A stretch of DNA of 64,000 bases from an uncultured delta proteobacterium. Lineage in GTDB: Bacteria > Myxococcota > Myxococcia > Myxococcales > 40CM-4-68-19. The stretch is taken from contig CAIWCD010000003.1 of NCBI GenBank assembly GCA_903911145.1, positions 64,642 to 128,641 of the forward strand. The letters run 5' to 3'. Below the pieces are notes generated by a model. The model saw nothing but the letters and a program-made list of their open reading frames with translations. It was not told the origin of the DNA and made no database searches. Every line of letters starts with the position of its first letter. Position 1 is the stretch's first letter. Both the position numbers and the translations under genes were made by a program. Below, in pieces: positions 1 to 7,526 of the stretch.

Positions 1-1691
1 TCGCCGGCGTTCGGCTCGAGATATCTTCCGACGCGACCGTGCACGTAGAGAATATCTCCCTGGCGATTCACGAGAGCCGCGGCCTGCCCGCTCTGCCGCA
101 GCAGCGTCTGCTCAACGAGTTCGCGCAGAAGTGGCTTCTTCGGAGCCGCTTTCAATTCGGGATTAAAATCGCGATGACCTGGCATCCGCTTCGCCTCCGG
201 TTGAACTGCGCCGACCGTCGACAACGCCGCTCGCCGACGTTCGTTCACGAGTTGCTTGCGCAGGTACAGCCTGGCTTTGCGATCGACCCACGCAAACAGT
301 TCGTCGAAGTTGCCCACCGTCTCCGACGTTCCGAGAAAGAGATATCCGTCTCGATTGAGCGCGTAATGAAACAGGGGGATCAGCCGCTCCTTCAGCTCGT
401 CACCGAAATAGATAAGCAGGTTGCGGCAACTGATGAGGTCGAGGCGGGAGAACGGTGGATCCTTGTTCGGGTCCTGCTCCGAGAAGACGAGCATATCGCG
501 AATATTCTGATTCACCCGATATCCAGCTCCATTGGGCAGCAGGGTAAAGAACGCAGCGAGCCGCTCGGGCGACACATCGGCGCTGATGGTCGCTGGATAG
601 TTCCCTGCGCGGGCAATTGCAATGGCGTGATCGTCGATATCGGTGGCGAAGATATGGACGTTCAATGACCGCTTCAGCGCGGCCTCAGACTCGGCGAGCA
701 GGATGGCGATTGAATAAGCCTCTTCTCCCGTCGCGCAGCCGGCCGTCCAGATGCGCACGGCATCGCCCGCCTGTTTTCTCGCCAGCATCGGAGCGATCGC
801 CTGCGACTCGAGAACGAGGAAGGCATCCGGATCGCGAAAGAAGCCGGTCACGCTGATGAGCAGATCGTGAAACAGCGCCGATACCTCGTCCTTGCTCTGC
901 TGCAGGAGCTTGACGTAGCCGTCGAGCGTCTCGAGCCGATGGACGGACATGCGGCGCTCGATCCGGCGCTGCACCGTGCCGATCTTGTAACGAGAGAAAT
1001 CGTGGCCAGTCTGCGCGCGGAGGATGACGAGCAGTTTCTTGAGCGCGCTCTCCGTCGGCGCCGGCAGCACGGGCAGCGTTGCCACGCGCCTCGGACCGCG
1101 GCCCGAACAGGCGTCGACCAGCGCGGAGACCATCTTCGCCGGCGGCAACACGAAGTCGGCAAGCCCCGTGGCGATCACGCTGCGCGGCATCCCATCGTAC
1201 TCGGCGCTCTCGATGCTCTGGACGAGCACCATTCCGCCTTCCTTCTTGATCGCGCACGTTCCCAGGGTTCCATCGCTGCCGGTTCCGGAGAGCACGATCC
1301 CGATCGCCCGGTCGTGCTGGTCTGCCGCGAGCGACTTGAAGAAATAGTCGATCGGAAGGCGATGGCCGTGCGGCTGGGTCGGAGCAAGCAGGTGCAGGCC
1401 GCCGCCGAGAAACGCCATATCGACACCGGGCGGAATGACATAGACGCAGTTGGGTTTCACCACCACGCCATCGACGACTTCGACGACGGGCATTGGAGTA
1501 AAGCGCTGCACCAACCCAGTCAGGATGCTCGGGCGATCAGGCGCGAGGTGCTGCAGCAGCACGAACGCCATGCCCGTCTCAGAGCCGATGGGAAATCCGG
1601 AGAAGAACGACTCGAACGCCGCGAGGCCACCGGCGGACGCGCCGATTCCAACGATGGGAAATCCCACCTGCGCTGGAGTCTCTGGTTCCAT
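1..1691 (-). CDS. CheB-CheR fusion chemotaxis protein with PAS start (3' partial)
   Basis: Translating the minus strand gives one open frame from an ATG at 1691 to the window edge. The N-terminal domain is a CheB methylesterase: GIGASAGG (Ser about residue 19), a QHLAPD histidine motif and GTGSDGTLG. No receiver domain precedes it. A CheR methyltransferase follows, with the SAM motif WTAGCATGEEAYS and the RNLLIYF motif. The last visible residues (GDILYVHGRVGRYLEP) look like the start of a PAS domain, as in CheB-CheR-PAS hybrids that often continue into a histidine kinase. The start is well supported by AGGAGG at 1700-1705, eight bases upstream. The protein would add and remove methyl groups on chemoreceptors or act as a stand-alone two-component sensor. 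The C-terminus lies outside the window. Confidence 0.93.
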   Translation of the reverse strand, partial: MEPETPAQVGFPIVGIGASAGGLAAFESFFSGFPIGSETGMAFVLLQHLAPDRPSILTGLVQRFTPMPVVEVVDGVVVKPNCVYVIPPGVDMAFLGGGLHLLAPTQPHGHRLPIDYFFKSLAADQHDRAIGIVLSGTGSDGTLGTCAIKKEGGMVLVQSIESAEYDGMPRSVIATGLADFVLPPAKMVSALVDACSGRGPRRVATLPVLPAPTESALKKLLVILRAQTGHDFSRYKIGTVQRRIERRMSVHRLETLDGYVKLLQQSKDEVSALFHDLLISVTGFFRDPDAFLVLESQAIAPMLARKQAGDAVRIWTAGCATGEEAYSIAILLAESEAALKRSLNVHIFATDIDDHAIAIARAGNYPATISADVSPERLAAFFTLLPNGAGYRVNQNIRDMLVFSEQDPNKDPPFSRLDLISCRNLLIYFGDELKERLIPLFHYALNRDGYLFLGTSETVGNFDELFAWVDRKARLYLRKQLVNERRRAALSTVGAVQPEAKRMPGHRDFNPELKAAPKKPLLRELVEQTLLRQSGQAAALVNRQGDILYVHGRVGRYLEPNAG

Positions 1692-1841
1692 CCCAATCGC
1701 CTCCTGTACCGCGCGGCGATGGCTGACGGTCTGCCGGGCTGCACGGCGCGCCAAGCGCGTGCAACCCCGCCATGTCAATCCAATGCGCTCAGAATGGCGA
1801 TCTCAGAACTGCACCACGCTGCGCGGCGCTGCGTGTTCAGA

Positions 1842-2066
1842 TCACCGCGCGCGATGTTCCGCAACCAGCTCTTCGTTCGCCAGCGCCCAATCCTCTTGAT
1901 CCATGCCGTGAACCATTCCGCGCGCGGCGAACTTCTCATACGCACGCTTCGCGATCGATTCGTTGGAGACGATGCTCGTCTGTGTCGGGCGCGCAGCGGC
2001 ATCGAGCATGGCCGCGATCGGTTGCTGCCGTTTCGACGAGGAACGCGTCATTGGAACTTGAGCCAT
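1842..2066 (-). CDS. DUF2934 family small protein
   Basis: A 74-residue protein. The C-terminal half (IAKRAYEKFAARGMVHGMDQ, then EDWALANEEL) matches the DUF2934 signature, a helical segment of the form IAxRAYxxxxARGxxxGxDxxDWxxAExEL. The N-terminus is basic and low in complexity. I start it at the ATG at 2066 rather than the longer 2180 start, because GAGG lies six bases upstream and the extra residues look unrelated. Function is unknown for the family; such proteins often sit near stress or signalling genes. It is read in the same direction as the CheB-CheR fusion, about 150 bases upstream of it. Confidence 0.65.
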   Translation of the reverse strand: MAQVPMTRSSSKRQQPIAAMLDAAARPTQTSIVSNESIAKRAYEKFAARGMVHGMDQEDWALANEELVAEHRAR

Positions 2067-2219
2067 AAGAGACCTCGAGGGGTTGGAGTGATGCTCTGAA
2101 GTTGTGACCAGCGAGCGAAGACAGCATCCGGCGTGCCGATGAGCGAATGCGTTGAGCGGTGTCGTTTCCGGCGTGAGCACACCGAGCGGGGCCTCGGCTC
2201 CGAAGCGCGAAGACGGTTG

Positions 2220-2249
2220 ACGTTCGCCCAGAGAACGCTCGGCGAACGT
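2220..2249. repeat. Inverted repeat ACGTTCGCC/GGCGAACGT
   Basis: Perfect 9-base arms at 2220-2228 and 2241-2249 with a 12-base spacer, in the divergent intergenic region. It could be an operator for a dimeric regulator or a small hairpin. No T-run follows, so it is not a good terminator. Confidence 0.5.
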
Positions 2250-2368
2250 TTGCCGACGCAGCGCGAGTTCGTGCGCGGTGAGGAATCAATCCACGTCCTT
2301 CGGCCTCCAGACAACACGGGGCCCCGGCACGGCGCATGCGTATCGATCGGCTGTTGCTACCGGAGCTG

Positions 2369-2395
2369 ATCTCAGACTCTGGATCTCAGGAGTCT
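2369..2395. repeat. Tandem ATCTCAG motif overlapping an AGACTC/GAGTCT inverted repeat
   Basis: GATCTCAG occurs at 2368-2375 and 2383-2390, and AGACTC (2374-2379) is inverted as GAGTCT (2390-2395). The element runs into the ribosome-binding site (CAGGAG) of the lipoprotein gene at 2400. The same half-site, read as CTGAGAT, recurs at 3028 and in a cluster at 14353-14433. Confidence 0.5.
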
Positions 2396-2399
2396 ACCC

Positions 2400-3017
2400 A
2401 TGCGACGTCTTGTGTCTGGAATCATCTCAGCCGTCGTTGTTGCCACGGCCGCTTGTGCGAATACGCAGATTGTCTCCTCCTGGCATGACCCCTCTGTCAG
2501 CAACGTGTCGTTCAAGTCTGTGATTGTGATCGCGATGGCACGCAGCGAGACGCGGCGCCGCGCGATCGAGGACCGACTGGTCTCAGACATCGAGGGAAGA
2601 GGAGCTGCGGCGACGGCCTCCTATCGACTGATCTCAAGGGAAGACACGCAGAGCCCCGACGTCGTAAAGAAGGCGATCCTCAAGGGGATGTTCGATGGCG
2701 CGGTGACCTGGAGGACGATCGGCGTGACGCTGGAGACGCAGTACATTCCTTCCATCGGCGGTCCGGGACCGCGCGGATTCTGGGGTTACTATGACGTGGG
2801 CTGGGCGTCTGAGTATTCACCCGGATATCTGCAGACCGATCGGATCGTCAGGGTGGAGACGATGATCTACCAGGTGACCCCGGGCAGCGATCGGCTCATC
2901 TGGGCGGGCACCAGCGACACCGTGGACCCTGCCTCGCTCGACAGCACGATCGACGGAGTCGCCGACGCAACCATCAACGGGATGCGTGCAGCAGGGCTGT
3001 TCGCACCGCGGCAGTAG
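2400..3017 (+). CDS. Putative lipoprotein (DUF4136-like)
   Basis: A 205-residue protein with a signal peptide and an AAC lipobox-like site near residue 19. The mature start (NTQIVSSWHDPS) and the C-terminal part (RLIWAGTSDTVDPASL followed by a helix with NGM) resemble small DUF4136/CsgG-like envelope lipoproteins. It is probably anchored in the periplasm or outer membrane. The start has CAGGAG eight bases upstream. The ppk2 gene begins 22 bases downstream, so the two are probably co-transcribed. No catalytic motif is visible and the role is unknown. Confidence 0.75.
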   Translation: MRRLVSGIISAVVVATAACANTQIVSSWHDPSVSNVSFKSVIVIAMARSETRRRAIEDRLVSDIEGRGAAATASYRLISREDTQSPDVVKKAILKGMFDGAVTWRTIGVTLETQYIPSIGGPGPRGFWGYYDVGWASEYSPGYLQTDRIVRVETMIYQVTPGSDRLIWAGTSDTVDPASLDSTIDGVADATINGMRAAGLFAPRQ

Positions 3018-3022
3018 ACAGA

Positions 3023-3036
3023 CAGGTCTGAGATTC
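3023..3036. repeat. CAGGTCTGAGATTC element, copy 1
   Basis: This 14-base sequence lies between the lipoprotein stop and the ppk2 start. An exact copy occurs at 14384-14397, between the convergent ends of the beta-barrel and response-regulator genes. It may be a regulator-binding site or a dispersed short repeat. Confidence 0.5.
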
Positions 3037-3039
3037 CAT

Positions 3040-3930
3040 ATGAGGATCGACCCTGAGAGTTTCCGGATTCCAACAGACTCCCGAGTCAGACTTAAGGACT
3101 GGCCGACCGTTTCCAAACCGGTCTACACGAGCGAGAAGGACTACCAACGACAACTTCTCTCCAGTGTCTCAGAACTCAGCGCTCTCCAGACTCTTCTCTA
3201 TGCGTCTGATAGCCACTCGCTGCTCCTGGTTTTCCAGGCAATGGACTCAGCGGGTAAGGATGGAGCGATCAGCCATCTGCTGACGGGAGTGAATCCGCAG
3301 GGCTGCGAGGTCTTCAGCTTCAGGCATCCGACTCCCGCAGAGCTGGAGCACGATTTTCTCTGGCGCACGACGCGCTGCCTGCCCGCGCGAGGTCGAATCG
3401 GAGTCTTCAACCGCTCCTACTATGAGGAAGTGCTGATCGTCCGGGTGCACCCTGAGATCTTCCGCGGTGAGCGGATTCCAGACAAGACGAAGAGCGGGGA
3501 GTCTGTCTGGACGGGACGATTCAGATCAATCGTCGAGTTGGAAAGACATCTCCACCAGAGCGGGACCCGGGTCATCAAGATCTTCCTCCACCTCTCCAAG
3601 GAGGAGCAGCGCAAGCGCTTCCTCGAGCGCATCGACGATCCAGAGAAGCAGTGGAAGCTGAGCCAGGCCGATCTCGACGAGCGCCGATTCTGGAAGCAGT
3701 ACCGGGTCGCCTACGAAGAGTGCCTCGGCGCGACGAGCACCGAGGATTCGCCCTGGTATGTCGTGCCCGCGGACGACAAGCTCAGTTCGCGCCTGGTGGT
3801 CTCCCGCATCGTCGTCGATACGCTCAAGAGCCTGAACCTCAGCTATCCGAAGGCGACGCGGGAGCGCAGACATGAGCTGCGCCGGATCCGCAAGCAACTC
3901 GTGAAGGCCGCGCCGAGGCGACCAGGGTGA
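3040..3930 (+). CDS. ppk2: Polyphosphate kinase 2 (PPK2 family)
   Basis: A 296-residue single-domain PPK2. The Walker A-like loop is AMDSAGKDG (residues 67-75), followed by the family motif FNRSYYEEVL (about 123-132) and a charged lid segment with HLSKEEQRKRFLERIDDPEK. PPK2 enzymes transfer phosphate between polyphosphate and nucleotides (AMP, ADP or GDP) in the cytoplasm. The length and single domain fit class I or III enzymes; substrate preference cannot be read from the sequence. I chose the ATG at 3040 because an upstream alternative at 2986 would overlap the lipoprotein gene. It sits just before the multihaem cluster and could buffer nucleotide energy when electron acceptors change; that link is inference. 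Confidence 0.92.
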   Translation: MRIDPESFRIPTDSRVRLKDWPTVSKPVYTSEKDYQRQLLSSVSELSALQTLLYASDSHSLLLVFQAMDSAGKDGAISHLLTGVNPQGCEVFSFRHPTPAELEHDFLWRTTRCLPARGRIGVFNRSYYEEVLIVRVHPEIFRGERIPDKTKSGESVWTGRFRSIVELERHLHQSGTRVIKIFLHLSKEEQRKRFLERIDDPEKQWKLSQADLDERRFWKQYRVAYEECLGATSTEDSPWYVVPADDKLSSRLVVSRIVVDTLKSLNLSYPKATRERRHELRRIRKQLVKAAPRRPG

Positions 3931-4009
3931 GGGGAATCGGCAGCGGGCCCCGCAGCATCCGGCATCGATCCGTGCGACATCGTACTCACTGGTCCGGCGG
4001 GAAACTGCG

Positions 4010-7000
4010 ATGCTACTGATCAGGGTGATGCGATCATCCAGAGCCCTCTTGTCCGCCGTCGCCTTCTTGCTTGTTGCCTGCGAGCAGGTCGCCACGTCCG
4101 CACCGAACAACACGGCGCTGACGCCGCAGACCCACGTCGCGTTCGACATCACGAGCGGCCCGCACGCCGTCGACTGCAACGTCTGCCACGGAGGTCTGCC
4201 GACCTTCCAGCAGTTCACCTGCTTCGGCTGCCATGGGGCGACCCACGACGAGACGACGACGGCGGCGCAGCACAGCGGAATCAGCCAGTACAGCTACACC
4301 AGCACCGCCTGCTACTCGTGCCACAAGAATTCGACTGGCGATGGAGGCAGCCTCCCGGTTGGTCTGATTCGCGATCCGAACAGGGACGTCACGGTGAACG
4401 CGGTGATCCCGACGTTCGCGGGCACGACGATCGCGAGCGTCTCCGCCCAGCCCGAACAGCTGCCGATGCCGTTTGATCACGCCTCGACCCAGCTGCCTGC
4501 CGGCGCGTCGGTGAGCTGCGCCGGCTGCCACGCGAATGCTGTCTCGGGGAGCTTCTATCCGGGCACGCTGCACTCGGCGCTCGCGAACCTCTCGCTCGCT
4601 CAACCGACCGGCTGCAACAGCTGCCACTTGACCTCGCAGCCGACCGGGCTCGTCGGGCCCGCCGCCACCTCGCCCGTCCGGACGCCCGCGTCGGGAGAGA
4701 TGAAGCACGACGCGGTTGCGTGGAACAATGGCGCGCCGACCTCGACCACGCTCGTGACGCAGGACTGCGCGATCTGCCACGCGAGCCCGTCGGCGACGCT
4801 CGATGCAAAGTGGACGATGGGTCTTGGCGATGGCGGACCGGCGCTGTTCCACGCGGCGCTCACGACCGCGTCTGTCGCGCAGCCCGCCTCCTGCCTCGAT
4901 TGCCACGCGAACTCGCGCCCGGCCACCGTGCTCACGTCGAGCAACGCAGCCCTGCCCGCGTCGCTACAGTTCGATCACAGCTCGAGCGCAGCAACCGGTG
5001 ATTGCAAGACCTGTCACACGAGCGGCTCGTGGACCTCGTGGCAAGGCGGCAAGTTCCACCTCGCCGGCAGCACTGCTCCGTCGACCTGTCTGCCGTGCCA
5101 CGCAGGCGAGCGGCCGACCTCGACGAGCAATTGGACGAGCACCACCTGGTCCGCGATCCCGTTTGACTACGTGACCAACGCCCAGTCGATCGGCCACGGC
5201 GACGGCCAGGACTGCGCGCTCTGCCACGCCGGACCGGGCGGCGGCGCCTGGGGAGCGACGCCCGACTGGACGGGCGGACACTTCGCGCACGCAGCCTCGA
5301 GCGTCTCGGGAACCACCTGCGTCTCCTGCCACTCGACACAGCGGCCAGACCTGCTCTCCGGCGCAACCGCCTCCAGCGCGGCCACGCTGGTCGGCTTCGA
5401 TCACGCTTCGAGCGGAACGGGCGACTGCTTTGGCTGCCATCAAGCAACCGTGACGGCGGGGACGTACGCCAACTTCAACAATCCCCAGACGCACACGCTG
5501 CCCGGCGGAGACTGGAAGGGCGGCCAGTCCTATCCGGGCTCGACGCTCACCGGCTCGACCACCGAATCGATCACGATCACCGAGTACGCGCTCACGCACG
5601 CCACCAGCAACGGCCCGATCACGGGGATCACCTCGACCTCCGCGACGCTCTACAACGAGATGCTCCACATCTCGGCGGCGGTCCCGTCGCAGCTCAACGC
5701 CGGGCCGTCGAACGCGCCGGACAACACCAAGTGCTGGCACTGCCACGTCAACAACAACGGCACCGTGACGATCTACGCAGGCGGCAAGTTCCACACGTCG
5801 CTGACCAACTTCAAGGCGACACCGGGAGGCAGCGTCTCTGCGCTGCCGCAGCCGACCACGCACTGCACCGACTGCCACACGCAGATGCGTCCGGCAGGAA
5901 TCGTCGAGGGAACCAACTCCGATCTCATCGCGATGGATCACTCGGCCACGTTCACCGGCTCGGTCACGATCGCGGGCACGTCCGTGAGCGGGGTCCAGGC
6001 GATCGACTGCTCCGTCTGCCATCACAGCCCGGGCAGCACCTGGACGGATGGGCTCTTCCACCCGAACATCTCCGGCGCGACGCCAAGCGACTGCACGAAG
6101 TGCCACTACCCGCTGATGGCCGACGCCGCGAAGGCCGACCTCGCGTCGGGCAGCAACTACACGATGAACCACCGCTCGACGCAGATGACCATCCAGGCCT
6201 GCCAGACCTGCCACACCGGCGCGCTGGCCCAGGCCGCCACGACTCCCGCGGCCTCGACGCTCTGGCACGGAGGAGTCCTGCACGGCAGCGTCTCGACGCA
6301 GCCGAGCGCCTGCGTCGACTGCCACTCGACCTCTGTTCCCGGCGCAACGCAGAGCAGCTTCAGCTACACGCTCTCCACGGGAGGCACCTCGACCAACTCT
6401 GCGCAGTGGATGAGCCACACCAGCGCTGCGGTCGTGGGCAAGGACTGCGCGGTCTGCCACGCCTCCGACGCGAAGAGCCCAGCGGGCACCTGGAGCAAGT
6501 CGATCTCGTTCCACGCAGTCGTGACGAATCCGACGACCTGCCAGGGATGCCACGGATTGACGAACGGACAGGGCAGCACGGCCGGCACGAACAACAATCT
6601 TCCTTCGGGCCTGACCAACTCCACGATGGCGTCGAGTGCGGGCAACGATTCCGCGACCGGAATCTCCTCAGGCACGCTCGATCAGATCATCCACACCGAC
6701 GTCAATGCCACCAGCCACGACTGCAACTTCTGCCACTCGCAGGTCGGCCGCTCGAATACCTCGGGCGTGCAGGGCAAGGAGTGGGCGCAGGCGAAGTTCC
6801 ACCAGAGCTTCGGCACGTCGACGCCGCTGGTCGCAAACGGAACCACGGGCCGCTGCAGCAACTGCCACATGAACGTCAAGCCGACGGCGAGCTTCACCGC
6901 GGCCGCCCACGGCGCATTCACCAATGTCTCGGGCACGCAGGACTGCGTGCAGTGCCACTCCTGGCCCGGCACCGGCAGTGCGTCTGCCCCGAACTGGCTG

Positions 7001-7504
7001 GGCGCGAGCGGAGTGCCGGCGAACATCAACGTCGGCGGATTCCCCGTCTCGCAGCCACCGGCAAGCTCGTCGACGACCGAGGGCGGAATCGCAAACCTTC
7101 CCCACCCGAGCTCGGCGACCTGCGCGAATTGCCACGCCGGAGGATCGGGCGGGAAGAACGCCACCGGCTACGACCACTCCTCATCGCTGGGCAGCAACTG
7201 CAACGCCTGCCACGAGGCCGGCACGAACCTGCTCGGCACCGTCTGGAACCAGGCCAGCAGCCAGAGCTCCGGAGCGGGAGACAGCCGTCCCTACACGCTC
7301 TCGAGCGTCACCGCGACCAAGGGCGGCTCCTCGATGAACGTCAGCACGCCCAACCATTTCTATCCGGTCAACTGCAACCAGTGCCACGTCGCGCCGTCCG
7401 GGAACGGCAACGTCACGACCGGATCGAGCTACAAGAGCGCGTGGACCTTCCCGCACAACAGGTCAGCGATGAGCAACTCGTCGACCTGCAACTTCTGCCA
7501 CTGA
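4010..7504 (+). CDS. 27-haem c-type cytochrome lipoprotein
   Basis: A 1164-residue secreted protein in which I count 27 CxxCH haem-attachment motifs spread over the whole length. A hydrophobic N-terminus ends in LLVAC, a lipobox placing the lipidated Cys at residue 24, so it is probably membrane-anchored and exposed. Spacers are rich in Ser, Thr, Gly and Asn, and many His residues (FDH, LFH and KFH segments) could serve as distal ligands. The last motif, CNFCH, is the extreme C-terminus: the stop codon directly follows the haem-ligating His. The next gene begins 22 bases later. The likely role is long-range electron transfer at or beyond the outer membrane. An alternative ATG at 4028 would give a shorter signal peptide. 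Confidence 0.93.
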   Translation: MLLIRVMRSSRALLSAVAFLLVACEQVATSAPNNTALTPQTHVAFDITSGPHAVDCNVCHGGLPTFQQFTCFGCHGATHDETTTAAQHSGISQYSYTSTACYSCHKNSTGDGGSLPVGLIRDPNRDVTVNAVIPTFAGTTIASVSAQPEQLPMPFDHASTQLPAGASVSCAGCHANAVSGSFYPGTLHSALANLSLAQPTGCNSCHLTSQPTGLVGPAATSPVRTPASGEMKHDAVAWNNGAPTSTTLVTQDCAICHASPSATLDAKWTMGLGDGGPALFHAALTTASVAQPASCLDCHANSRPATVLTSSNAALPASLQFDHSSSAATGDCKTCHTSGSWTSWQGGKFHLAGSTAPSTCLPCHAGERPTSTSNWTSTTWSAIPFDYVTNAQSIGHGDGQDCALCHAGPGGGAWGATPDWTGGHFAHAASSVSGTTCVSCHSTQRPDLLSGATASSAATLVGFDHASSGTGDCFGCHQATVTAGTYANFNNPQTHTLPGGDWKGGQSYPGSTLTGSTTESITITEYALTHATSNGPITGITSTSATLYNEMLHISAAVPSQLNAGPSNAPDNTKCWHCHVNNNGTVTIYAGGKFHTSLTNFKATPGGSVSALPQPTTHCTDCHTQMRPAGIVEGTNSDLIAMDHSATFTGSVTIAGTSVSGVQAIDCSVCHHSPGSTWTDGLFHPNISGATPSDCTKCHYPLMADAAKADLASGSNYTMNHRSTQMTIQACQTCHTGALAQAATTPAASTLWHGGVLHGSVSTQPSACVDCHSTSVPGATQSSFSYTLSTGGTSTNSAQWMSHTSAAVVGKDCAVCHASDAKSPAGTWSKSISFHAVVTNPTTCQGCHGLTNGQGSTAGTNNNLPSGLTNSTMASSAGNDSATGISSGTLDQIIHTDVNATSHDCNFCHSQVGRSNTSGVQGKEWAQAKFHQSFGTSTPLVANGTTGRCSNCHMNVKPTASFTAAAHGAFTNVSGTQDCVQCHSWPGTGSASAPNWLGASGVPANINVGGFPVSQPPASSSTTEGGIANLPHPSSATCANCHAGGSGGKNATGYDHSSSLGSNCNACHEAGTNLLGTVWNQASSQSSGAGDSRPYTLSSVTATKGGSSMNVSTPNHFYPVNCNQCHVAPSGNGNVTTGSSYKSAWTFPHNRSAMSNSSTCNFCH

Positions 7505-7526
7505 GAGAAAGCCCGACTTCGCGCTG

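Larger units (their letters stand above)
2067..2399. other. Divergent intergenic region
   Basis: This 333-base stretch separates the minus-strand DUF2934 gene from the plus-strand lipoprotein gene, so it should hold promoters in both directions. It contains a 9-base inverted repeat at 2220-2249 and the TCTCAG-containing repeats at 2369-2395. Short open frames here look like shadows. I see no convincing -35/-10 pair. Confidence 0.5.

Noticed and set aside
4964-6553. 529-codon open frame on the minus strand within the 27-haem gene
   Set aside because: It is a shadow of a GC-rich coding region: Arg/Val/Ala-rich, no domains, and opposite to a gene with 27 CxxCH motifs.
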